Shown here in pieces: positions 53,301 through 61,025 of a stretch of 64,000 bases of DNA (positions are counted from its first letter, which is position 1; every line of letters begins with the position of its first letter). This stretch comes from Planctomycetota bacterium (GTDB lineage: Bacteria; Planctomycetota; UBA11346). Location: assembly GCA_014193115.1 (NCBI GenBank), contig BJHQ01000002.1:382815-446814 (forward strand). Direction: 5' to 3'. Below the pieces are notes generated by a model. That model was given only the letters and a program-made list of their open reading frames with translations, made no database searches and was not told the origin of the DNA. Both the position numbers and the translations under genes were made by a program.

Positions 53301-55907
53301 TCCGAGGATGCCTGCACTCACCACCAAGGCCGATGGCATGTCTGCGCCAATCCACACCGCTGCCAGCAGGCCCACGGACGCGGCCGCCAGCAGGCTGCGG
53401 CGCAGGTTGTCCAGGATCTTCCAACGGGCCAGTTCTCCGAGCACATTGGCCGCATGCCCATGGGCGCTGGCTACGCTCCGCGCCAGCCACGGCAGCAGCT
53501 GCCAGTCGCCCCGGATCCAGCGGATCCGCCGGGCGACGTCCGCCAGGTAACGGGCAGGGTGGTCTTCGACCAGCAACACGTCGCTGATCAGGCCGGCGCG
53601 GGCGAAGCTGCCTTCGATCAGGTCGTGGGACAAGATGGCATTGTCGGGAAAGCGGCCGTCCATCACCGACGCAAAGGCAGCCAGGTCATAGATGCCCTTG
53701 CCGATGAATGAGCCCTGGTCGAACAGATCCTGGTACACATCCGAGACGGTGCGGGTGTAGGGATCGAAACCGGCTTCGCCGGACCACCAGGTGGCGAACC
53801 AGGAACGGGTCGAGCTGCCCAGGCTGGTCACGATCCGGGGTTGCAGGATCGCGTGGCCGGCAACCACCAGGCCATCGCGCACGACCGGCCAGTTGAGCGG
53901 ATGGGCCATGGCCGCGACCAGGTCGCGGCCGGCATCCCGGGGCAGCCTGGTGTCGGCGTCGAGGACCAGGACGTAACGGACCGCGGTCAGACGGGTCGCA
54001 TCACCAACCACCACGGTGAAGGCCGAGCGCTCGCCGCGCAGCAGGAATCCGTTGAGATCCTCGATCTTGCCGCGTTTGCGTTCGCGGCCCATGAACACCC
54101 CTTCGCCGGCATTCCAGCACCGGGGCCGGTGGAACAGATGGAAGCGATCGCCGTGGCGGCGGTTCAACGCAGCGATCGCCGCCGTCGCGCTGCTGAGCAG
54201 CAGGGCGTCGGCGGGCATGTCCACCCGATCGGCATCGGCGAAATCGGTCAGCAGGGCGAATCTCAGGCCCGACTCCCGGTTGGCCAAGGAGCGCACCAGC
54301 AACCCGTCGGTCAGTTCCTGGACATCGATGGCCGAGCGGAGCAGGCAGGGCACCACCACCAGGCAGGTCCGGTCTGCCGGGATGCCTTCGGAATAATCCA
54401 TGCGCGGCATCCGTTCGGCCCTGGCGCAACAAGTCGAGATCCAATTGGTGACCGCCACCGCCGCCTGGCTGGCGGGGATGACCGACAGGATTCCGACCAG
54501 CACGGCGAACCAGGTCTGCCCACCCATCAGCAGCCACGCTGCGCCGGTGAGAACTGCGGTCAGCACCAGGATGGACAGGACGAACCAGGCCAACGCCAAT
54601 GGTCTGGTGCCCCGATCGCTCGGATGGCGCAGGCCGTGGACTTGGGCCAGGTGCTGCTCCAGCTGCCGCCGGCCGTCGCCGATCAGCCACCACCCGACGT
54701 GCTGCTGCGCAGGATGTCTCACGGATCCGGTCTGCTGTCCGGCATCGGCTGGCGCTTGGGCCAGGGCCATGGCGGCCTCCGCCACCGCCCGCTCGGCGGC
54801 CGCTCCGGGCGGATGGCAGCGGCGGGCCAGGCCCTCGATCGCCTTGCGGTAGCGGTCCCTGGTGCCGGGATCCATGGCCGGATGCACCGGATCCTGGCGC
54901 AGAACCGCCTCGACCGGGCTCTGCTCCTCGACGAACGTCCGCCAATCGATGGTCGCCATCCGGCGCAGGCTGGTGATGGCGTGCTCGACCGCGAGCTGAT
55001 CGCTGGCCTGGACCTGGTGGTCCGCCCGCACCAGATCGGTCACCATCTGGTGGTGGTCGGCCAGGCGCTGGTCCAGCCACTGCATGACCAGGGCGACCTG
55101 GGGATTGAGGCCCTGGACCCGGCGATGAAGTTCGGCCACGAAGGCCTGGCTGAGCACCACCGAGCGGGCCAGCTCGCTGATCACGATGACCAGAGAGCTG
55201 GGCTGCTCATCGGCGATCTGGCCGAGGCGGGCCGCCCACAGCGCCGCCAGCCGCCGCTGCTCCTCATGTCCGGCGACCCGCACCGCGACCCGGCGCAGGT
55301 TCTCGATCAGGGCCAGACGCAGCATGATCGGTACGGCCCACAATTCGCCCAGGGTCAGCGGAGCGATCTCCTGATACGCGGAAATGAACGCCGAAAGGCT
55401 GTCAGCATCGACCCGGCCGTCGGCATGGGCGATGAGCTCGATCGACAGGGCGTAGACCCGCGGCGCACCGGCGGGATCTCCGGTGGTCAGGCGGGGCAGT
55501 TCCCGGCTGTACCCCCGGGGCAGATGCCGCCGGGCGGTGGCGATCTGCTCCATGATCAGGTGCTGGTTGTCGAGCAGCCAGTCGCCGGCCGGCACCAGGG
55601 GCGCTGACAATGGCGTGGAAGCGGGGCCGTCGACCAACCGCTCCAGAATCCCGCGTAAGGTGGATTCGTTGTCCCGCAGCCGCTGCAACAGCTGGTTGCC
55701 GCCCCGGCGGACCTCCAGGCGGTGCCAGCCAGCAAGGTCGCGGCCGTGTCGGACCAACTGCGGAGTGGAGAAAATCTCCGCCCGCAACAGGCCATCCCCG
55801 GCCAGGATCTCATCCGGCAAGGGAGCCGGGGATAAGGACGGGATCAGGGTGGGCAGGACCACGGTCCGCTCCCGGTGCGCCTTCGCGGCTGGTGGGGCGG
55901 TGGTCAT
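47367..55907 (-). CDS. ndvB: Cyclic beta-1,2-glucan synthase (NdvB/ChvB type; GT84 plus GH94-like domains)
   Basis: 2846 aa. GT part RFHLFHRPRCWNAGEGVFMGRERKRGKIEDLNGFLLRG...VLDADTRLPRD...DLFDQGSFIGKGIYD...LSHDLIEGSFARAGLISDVLLVEDHP; phosphorylase-like C-terminal part QLQDSMALVHHAP...MGSGDWNDGMDRVG...GQYTHAAVWTAMAFA...WTWYTGSAGWMLRL. Confidence 0.95.
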   Translation of the reverse strand: MTTAPPAAKAHRERTVVLPTLIPSLSPAPLPDEILAGDGLLRAEIFSTPQLVRHGRDLAGWHRLEVRRGGNQLLQRLRDNESTLRGILERLVDGPASTPLSAPLVPAGDWLLDNQHLIMEQIATARRHLPRGYSRELPRLTTGDPAGAPRVYALSIELIAHADGRVDADSLSAFISAYQEIAPLTLGELWAVPIMLRLALIENLRRVAVRVAGHEEQRRLAALWAARLGQIADEQPSSLVIVISELARSVVLSQAFVAELHRRVQGLNPQVALVMQWLDQRLADHHQMVTDLVRADHQVQASDQLAVEHAITSLRRMATIDWRTFVEEQSPVEAVLRQDPVHPAMDPGTRDRYRKAIEGLARRCHPPGAAAERAVAEAAMALAQAPADAGQQTGSVRHPAQQHVGWWLIGDGRRQLEQHLAQVHGLRHPSDRGTRPLALAWFVLSILVLTAVLTGAAWLLMGGQTWFAVLVGILSVIPASQAAVAVTNWISTCCARAERMPRMDYSEGIPADRTCLVVVPCLLRSAIDVQELTDGLLVRSLANRESGLRFALLTDFADADRVDMPADALLLSSATAAIAALNRRHGDRFHLFHRPRCWNAGEGVFMGRERKRGKIEDLNGFLLRGERSAFTVVVGDATRLTAVRYVLVLDADTRLPRDAGRDLVAAMAHPLNWPVVRDGLVVAGHAILQPRIVTSLGSSTRSWFATWWSGEAGFDPYTRTVSDVYQDLFDQGSFIGKGIYDLAAFASVMDGRFPDNAILSHDLIEGSFARAGLISDVLLVEDHPARYLADVARRIRWIRGDWQLLPWLARSVASAHGHAANVLGELARWKILDNLRRSLLAAASVGLLAAVWIGADMPSALVVSAGILGLALLPTVLGALGILHKDLELPWSSHLRLARQRFGQGSLVAAGGLAVLPFEAVIQTRAVLRTMWRLLISHRHLQEWQTSSEAERLASGRLTDVILTMWPAPTAGVLAILLAGFRPGLGVVAVPLGILWILAPFMAWGLSRPRRSATVILGLSDRRYLDVCARKTWRFFTENWSAEDRYLPPDNVQDEPVQAIAHRTSPTNIGLALLADLAAHDLGWLTTGGLIRRLELTWDSTNALARHRGHLFNWYDTRTGQVLTPRYVSTVDSGNLAGHLLVLAAGLRALPDRVETARRRRGLAATLACAGTPQALALANDVLTCDLAGIGLRLDQLLDSMSEPRDATAKSEAGMWLASARQTWAEQQAEPEVLAADLDRARSLADAMTALALGMEWPFLYDRRTKLFAIGYRCDDTRLDDSSYDLLASESRLGSYVAIATGSISQDHWFHLGRRQVRTLADGLAGGVAADLTAGWLGGGGQVLVSWSGTLFEYLMPSLVMPEEPGTLIDDSNRTAVAEQIRYAASRGVPWGISESAYYHTDASLNWQYRAFGVPSLGMKRGLAEDLVVAPYACALGLLIDPEAAVANLHKLESLGSMGRFGFCDAIDFTPSRLPVGVPLVVIRSWMAHHQGMALLAFLHVLEDAPMRRRFLADPQLLAHRLLLEERPVPIQGPSEETDQPGGSLSLGQDSALRVITQPHPAAAEVQLLSNGRYHCLVFASGSGGSRWNDLSVTRWRADPTGDGGGPGLYLRDVLTGDRSDDHSGAGACWSACHFPSNRTARLYEAVFSQGRAEFRRRDGDLSTHTEIAISPEDDVELRRLHLANHGEDDRRLELTTYVEPVLAPAVADLSHPAFSNLFIETEMVPEAEAVLATRRPRHPEDARLWLVHLLVPRGEAAGGEISFETDRRAFLGRGGHLHAPQALQGPCKALGGTVGGVLDPVLALRRQVTVPAGGRIIVDVIYAVAPTRAAALALAQRYRDEHIANRVFGLAYTHGQVVLSQIGASGAEAQVFARLAGSLVVPVVHRRSAPATMLRNRRTRAGLWSYGISGDLPICLMRVTDSQRTDLVRQVLRAHAWWRSRGLAVDLVILIEDPSIYRQEQTERILGLVMAGPSAGQIDRPGGIFVRRLDQVPEEDRHLLAAVASLVIADVVGNLGQFSERRVRPDSPAPRFRPTRPQLRDEPLAASTFTLSQWNGLGGFTSDGREYIIILPPGRTTPLPWCNVLANESFGTVVSERGAAYTWAGNCHEFRLTPWRCDAVADPFGELTLIRDEDTGAVWSPTPGPLPGRSTRVVRHGFGYSAFMAGEEGLATELHTWVDAVEPVKHLRLLIANRSGRERRLTVTMFLEWTLGELRERTQGNLVTEHEDGVLFARNPLHDDESQRHAFLAASRRLHGWTCDRTEFLGRGSLADRPDAMAAGNLLGRCGAGFDPCAAAQVLIQLAPGEEQEVVFTIGCGRDRAHARSQALARRGAGPARESLSRVYEHWKHLLSTVQVSTCDPTINLLANGWLGYQIISARILARSGFSQSGGAWGFRDQLQDSMALVHHAPHFLKEQIRRCAGRQFSEGDVQHWWHPPQGRGVRTRISDDYLWLPYALCRYLETGGDPALLHERLPFLKAAAVPAELDSVYDLPQISDEQATIYQHAVRALLHGLRFGSHGLPLMGSGDWNDGMDRVGRLGRGESVWLGFFLIDCLRRFVPVAQSVGDAELSARLLSEAIGLRTRIEATAWEHDRYLRAWTDDGVALGSATSVECRIDALPQAWAALSLAKGPEGAGDPARARIALDTVERLLVLRDQGLILLFDPPFDHGPVEPGYIKGYAPGVRENGGQYTHAAVWTAMAFAALGDGAKALELTRLIDPIRHGADPDRWQGEPYVLAADVYRAPGHIGRAGWTWYTGSAGWMLRLILESLLGLTKTGGYLRVSPTTSADFGDFTVVYRAGTATYNIQVTTGSGTPQTTCDGQVCADGRIPLVEDGREHAVRVLR

Positions 55908-56154
55908 TGGGCCTGGGGACGATCCATCGTGCCGAGCTGGTAAGCACCCGGCGGTCCAGCCGGCCGTCAGCCACGCGGATCCCGCTGGATCCGCTGATTG
56001 AACACCTCTGCGCTCTGGAATCCGGTTTCAGCCTGTGCGCCCAAAGCGGAAGGAATCCTGCTGAATGCAGGATTCCCGCCCGGTGATCCTGCTCGACGCA
56101 ATCCAGGTCCATCGGGACGCTGGCCTGGGCTGCGGCTCAGACGATCCTGCGCCG

Positions 56155-57141
56155 ATGACTGCGGTGTCTGATCTGCGTGTACCCGCGGCAGCGGTGGCGG
56201 CATTCATCGCTGAGCTGCGCGATGCCCGGGGCAGCAGTCCGCATACCCTCCGGGCCTACGCGACGGAATTGGCCCGGTTGGTGGCCTGGCTGCCGACCGG
56301 CGCACCGGATTTGACCGACATCGCCCTGCTTGATGCGTCGACGTTGCGCGCCTATGTCGCCGATCGGGCAGCGGGAGCATTCCCCATTCCCGCAGGAACC
56401 TCAGGGAAAAAGCATGCGGCAGCGGTCGGACTGGCGCCAGCGAGCACTGCCCGGCTGGTGGCCTGCCTGCGCGCCTTCTGCCGTTATTGCGCCCGCACCG
56501 GGCTGCGGGCCGGCGATCCGTCGGCGCTGCTCCGCGGACCTCGGCAGCGCCGCAAACTGCCGCATTGGCTCGAACCGGACGAGATCTCCGCCTTGCTCGC
56601 CGCACCCCAGGGCGATGACGAGGCCGCCCTGCGCGACCGGGCGCTGCTCGAAACCCTGTATTCCACCGGCATGCGGGTCGGGGAACTGGTGGCGGTGGAC
56701 GACGCCGATCTTGATCCGGCCGCTGGTACCTGCCTGATCCGGGGTAAAGGCCGGAAGGAACGGCTGGGCCTGCTCGGCGGACCGGCGCTGGCGGCGCTCG
56801 CGGCATACCGGATCCGCCGCGATGCCGTCCACGGCGCCGGAACGTCTGATCGCGGCAGCTTCCTCAGCGTCCGTGCCCGCCATCCGGGCGGCCGGCGGCT
56901 GACCGATCGCGATGTGCGCAGGATCCTGCTCCGCCATCTCGTCGCCTGCGGCCTGTCGCTGAAGACCACGCCCCACACCCTGCGCCATTCCTTCGCCACC
57001 CATCTGGTCCAAGCCGGTGCCGACATCCGCTCGGTGCAGGAGCTGCTCGGCCATGCCAGCTTGTCGACCACCGCCATTTACACCCACCTGTCGCTGGACG
57101 CCTTGCGTGAAGTGTACCGCAAGGCCCACCCCAGGGCCTGA
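56155..57141 (+). CDS. xerC: Tyrosine recombinase, XerC/XerD type
   Basis: Catalytic residues in [49 protein letters not shown]. Confidence 0.9.
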   Translation: MTAVSDLRVPAAAVAAFIAELRDARGSSPHTLRAYATELARLVAWLPTGAPDLTDIALLDASTLRAYVADRAAGAFPIPAGTSGKKHAAAVGLAPASTARLVACLRAFCRYCARTGLRAGDPSALLRGPRQRRKLPHWLEPDEISALLAAPQGDDEAALRDRALLETLYSTGMRVGELVAVDDADLDPAAGTCLIRGKGRKERLGLLGGPALAALAAYRIRRDAVHGAGTSDRGSFLSVRARHPGGRRLTDRDVRRILLRHLVACGLSLKTTPHTLRHSFATHLVQAGADIRSVQELLGHASLSTTAIYTHLSLDALREVYRKAHPRA

Positions 57142-57159
57142 AGCCGGATCGGACCACCT

Positions 57160-57981
57160 ATGAGCGCCTCGGACACCTCGAGAACGACGCTGATCCTCGG
57201 CTGCGGCGCACTAGGCGCGGCGGTCGCCGAACGATTACGCCGCCGCGGAATCCCGGTGCTCGGCGTGCGTCGCTCAGGAGGCGCAGGCCTGCTCGCGGGC
57301 GACGCCGCCGAACCTGAGCTCTACCAGCGGCTGCCGCTGACCGAGATCACCTCGGTGCTGCTCGCTGCTTCGCCTGGCCTGCGTCGCGGCCGTGACAACC
57401 GTCTGGCCGCCGCCGTTACACTGATCACGCGGTTTTTACCTGCGGCACACTTGGTCTATTCCGGCACCACCGCGGTCTATGCCGATGCCGGCGGCGGTGA
57501 TGCCGATGAGTCCGCATCGCTGATCGGCGAGGGTCCTGGAGCGGGGCTCGTCGCCATCGAGCAGGCAGTGCTCGCCCACCAGCGCGCGCTGGTGCTGCGC
57601 TTTCCCGCCCTGGTCGGAGCCCAACGCCGCCATGCGCGGGACCGGGTCGAGGCGGCGCTCGCAGCGGCGGTCCCCTGCGTCGTCGCCGGCGATCCCGACC
57701 GGCCGTTTTCGTACTGCCACGACGAGGACGCCGCCGATCTGTGCGCCTTGGCTGCGACCGGCGGATTGGCGGTGGAGGGCAACCGCGTGCTCAACGCCGC
57801 GGCTCCTGACCGGATGACCGTGCGGGGATATTATCAGGGATTCGCCGACCAGATCCTCGCCGGCCAGCCGGCGCCGGCAGGGTTCACCATTGTCGGTGAC
57901 GGCTCGGCCCAACCGCGCCGACGGATCGATGCCGGTCGGCTCCATCATCTGCTGCCGGACTGGCGGTGGCGCCGGCCTTGA
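57160..57981 (+). CDS. NAD(P)-dependent epimerase/dehydratase-like SDR
   Basis: TLILGCGALGAAVAERLRRRGIPVLGVRR; HLVYSGTTAVYADAGG. Confidence 0.75.
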   Translation: MSASDTSRTTLILGCGALGAAVAERLRRRGIPVLGVRRSGGAGLLAGDAAEPELYQRLPLTEITSVLLAASPGLRRGRDNRLAAAVTLITRFLPAAHLVYSGTTAVYADAGGGDADESASLIGEGPGAGLVAIEQAVLAHQRALVLRFPALVGAQRRHARDRVEAALAAAVPCVVAGDPDRPFSYCHDEDAADLCALAATGGLAVEGNRVLNAAAPDRMTVRGYYQGFADQILAGQPAPAGFTIVGDGSAQPRRRIDAGRLHHLLPDWRWRRP

Positions 57982-58066
57982 TCCATCGATCGGTGGCTGC
58001 TGGTCTGGTCACCACGATCTTCGTCCAGCCCTTGCGTCTGGCGGCGCCCGCCATGCGCTTGACCAC

Positions 58067-60913
58067 ATGACCCCCGCCGCCGCCCTCCGCCGCCGCCACC
58101 TCACCGACCGCGCCGGACTGGAACGGATCGAAGCCCAATGTCGCTTCGCCGACGGCCTGGGTGCTGACGGAAAAATCCTGGCGCAGCAGGCCCGGGAACG
58201 TGCCTCCGCGGTGCTCGCTGGCGGCGATGTGGCGGCAGCGGTCGCAGCTGCCGAAGCGGTGCTCGACCCCCTCGCGGCCACCGCCAAGACCTTCACCGTC
58301 CACGCTGTCGGCCACGCCCACATCGATATGAACTGGATGTGGGGCTGGCATGAGACCGTCGCCATCACCTGCGACACGGTGCGCACCGTATTGAAGCTGA
58401 TGGATGAATTCCCTGCGTTCCGCTTCGGCCAGTCCCAGGCCTCGGTGTACCGGATCCTGGAACAGCACGCGCCGGACCTGTTGCATGGCGTCAGAGCCAA
58501 GATCGCCGCAGGCCAGTGGGAGGTCCTCGCCGCACACTGGGTCGAAGGTGACCGCAATGTCCCGAGCGGCGAAGGCATCGTCCGCCAGCTGGTCGAGACC
58601 CGCAGTTACGTCGCTCAGCTGCTCGGTTTGTCCCCGGCCGATGTGCCGGTGGACTGGTCGCCAGACACCTTCGGTCATGCCGCCAGCATTCCCGCCATCT
58701 CGGTGGGTGGCGGAACCCCGTATCTGTACTGCTGCCGCACCGGGACCACCGATCGTCCAGCGGTGTTCTGGTGGCGCGGCCCGGACGGATCCCGGGTGCT
58801 GGTCAATCGCGAGATCGCCTGGTACCAGGAAAGCTGGTACGCCGGCATGCCGATGCCGAGCGCGATCGCCAAACACGCCCTGGATTTCCAGCGCCGCACC
58901 GAACTGAAGGACTGGATGATGGTCTACGGAGTCGGCGACCACGGTGGTGGACCGACCCGACGGGACCTGCGCCTGATCGAGGAGATGACCCGCTGGCCGG
59001 TGTTTCCGCGGATCATCCCGGGACGGGTGGGCGAGTTCTTCCGCCTGCTCGAACGCGACGGCGCCCGCTGGCCCGAGGTGGCCAGCGAGCTCAATGTCGA
59101 GTTCACCGGCTGTTATACGTCGCAATCGGTGATCAAGCGCGGCAACCGCCGGGGCGAGGCGCTGTGCCTGTCGGCCGAAACCGCTGACGCCATCGCCGGC
59201 CGCATCGCCGGTCGTGCGCCGGGCGACCTGCGCGAATCCTGGCGCAAGGTCCTGTTCGGTCATTTCCACGACATCCTGCCTGGTTCCGGCGTGACCCTGA
59301 CCCGGGAATACCAATCGGCACTGTATCAAGATGTCCAGGCCGAAGCCGGGCAGATCCGCCAGCAGAGCCTGGCCGCCATCACCGCCCAGCTCGACACCTC
59401 GTTCGGCGGAACGCTGGCCTCGTCCGGGGCATCCAACCTGCCAGCCGCCTTGACCGGATTGGGAACCGGATCGGGCTCAGGCCGGCTCGACGGCGACCTG
59501 TCGGTGGGCTCCCAGGTCGGTGACGGACCGCGGCCGATGGTGGTGGTGAACCCTTCGGCCTGGGAACGCCGTGAGGTGGTCACCTGCACGGTGTGGGATG
59601 GCGACGGCGACGACGACCGCCATCCCGGCAAACGGGCGTGGACCGCGGTCCTGCCTGATGGGACGCGCTTGGCTCCGCAACAAGTCGGGCAGGGACGCAG
59701 CTGGAGCCACGACTTCGTCAAGCTGGCGGTGCCTGTGACCGTGCCGGCCCTTGGCTGGGCCACGGTTGCTTTGATTGAGGGCGAGCCGGCAGCGACCCCG
59801 CCCACCACTGCGGGTGCGTCCATCGTTCGCCAGCAAGATGGCGGACACGGCCAGGTCCAGCATCGCGCCGATGGGTCTTGGTCGCTGGTGAACGAGCATC
59901 TGTCGGTACGGATCGATCGGGTCACCGGCGGCCTGGCCAGCATCATCGACCGCGCTACCGGGGCCGAACTGATCGCCGGCCCCTGTGGCGTGTTGGAAAT
60001 CATCCAGGAACGGCCAGGGACGATGACCGCGTGGCTGTGCGGCGATGCCGATGCGCCGCTGCCGCTGCATATCGATAAGGTCGAGCTGATCGAGGAAGGT
60101 CCGCTGCAAGTGGCGGCGCGGGTCCAGCTCAGCCGGAACGCGACGCAACTGACCGCGACCTGGCGCCTGGCTTCGGGCAGCCGCCAGATTGATCTGACGG
60201 TCGAAGCAAAATGGCGGGAGATCGGCACCAAGGACGGCGGCGTGCCTCGCTTGCAGCTGAGCCTGCCGACCGCCTTGGTCGAAGCGTCGGGCCGTTACGA
60301 GACGCCTCACGGCGCCGTCCGCCGCCCTGCTGAAGGCCGGGTGATGCCAGCGGTGCGCTGGGCGGCGGTAGATGGCAAGCGCCCCCAGGGCCCGGGCTCG
60401 TTGGTGGCGCTGACCCAGGGTCAGCATGCCTTCGACCTGCGCCCCGATGGCACCTTGATCGTGCATCTGCTGCGTTCGTCCTGGGATCCGGACCCCCTGC
60501 CCGAGGTTGCCGACCATGTCCTGCGCCTGGCGCTGGTCCCCTGCTCCGCCCTGCCCAGCGATGCCGACTGCCTGCGCTGGGCCATGGCCCACGACCAGCC
60601 CGTGGCCGTGATCCCGGCCACGGTCCATCCGGGCCGGTTGCCGAGCAGCGCCACGTTGCTGACCGCAGATGACGCGGCGGTCGTGGTGGTGGCGGTCCGC
60701 CGGACCAGCGACGGCCTGGTGGTCAGACTGCTCAACACCGCCGCCGAACGCACCTCTGCTCTGTCGGTCGATCCGCTGCTCGGGCGGATCGTCGCAGCCC
60801 GCTCCGCCGACCTGCTCCAGCGGCCGCAAAGCGATCTGACGGTGACTGGCCAGCAGATCAGCATCGCCCTGGGCGGATTCGCCATCGCGACCGTGCTGAT
60901 CACGCTGGCCTGA
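58067..60913 (+). CDS. GH38 alpha-mannosidase
   Basis: VGHAHIDMNWMWGWHETVAIT; WEVLAAHWVEGDRNVPSGEGIVRQL; DWSPDTFGHAASIPAI; WYQESWYAG. Confidence 0.93.
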   Translation: MTPAAALRRRHLTDRAGLERIEAQCRFADGLGADGKILAQQARERASAVLAGGDVAAAVAAAEAVLDPLAATAKTFTVHAVGHAHIDMNWMWGWHETVAITCDTVRTVLKLMDEFPAFRFGQSQASVYRILEQHAPDLLHGVRAKIAAGQWEVLAAHWVEGDRNVPSGEGIVRQLVETRSYVAQLLGLSPADVPVDWSPDTFGHAASIPAISVGGGTPYLYCCRTGTTDRPAVFWWRGPDGSRVLVNREIAWYQESWYAGMPMPSAIAKHALDFQRRTELKDWMMVYGVGDHGGGPTRRDLRLIEEMTRWPVFPRIIPGRVGEFFRLLERDGARWPEVASELNVEFTGCYTSQSVIKRGNRRGEALCLSAETADAIAGRIAGRAPGDLRESWRKVLFGHFHDILPGSGVTLTREYQSALYQDVQAEAGQIRQQSLAAITAQLDTSFGGTLASSGASNLPAALTGLGTGSGSGRLDGDLSVGSQVGDGPRPMVVVNPSAWERREVVTCTVWDGDGDDDRHPGKRAWTAVLPDGTRLAPQQVGQGRSWSHDFVKLAVPVTVPALGWATVALIEGEPAATPPTTAGASIVRQQDGGHGQVQHRADGSWSLVNEHLSVRIDRVTGGLASIIDRATGAELIAGPCGVLEIIQERPGTMTAWLCGDADAPLPLHIDKVELIEEGPLQVAARVQLSRNATQLTATWRLASGSRQIDLTVEAKWREIGTKDGGVPRLQLSLPTALVEASGRYETPHGAVRRPAEGRVMPAVRWAAVDGKRPQGPGSLVALTQGQHAFDLRPDGTLIVHLLRSSWDPDPLPEVADHVLRLALVPCSALPSDADCLRWAMAHDQPVAVIPATVHPGRLPSSATLLTADDAAVVVVAVRRTSDGLVVRLLNTAAERTSALSVDPLLGRIVAARSADLLQRPQSDLTVTGQQISIALGGFAIATVLITLA

Positions 60914-61025
60914 GACCGGACCGCCTGAACCAGCTGCGGAAACGCAGCCGCTGCCTCGGTCCCACGTGTGATCCGCGACAGGGATTCCGCAGCTCGTCGG
61001 TTGGCTTTCGATCGGAAATGGTCGT

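Noticed and set aside
53841-55607. 588-aa plus-strand ORF within ndvB
   Set aside because: Antisense shadow of a strongly conserved glucan synthase; no recognisable domain.
56155-57141. Tyrosine recombinase as integrase of a mobile island
   Set aside because: Sequence is XerC/D-like, there is no adjacent tRNA or att-like duplication, and neighbours look chromosomal. The tRNA-Gln is 30 kb away with no integrase beside it.
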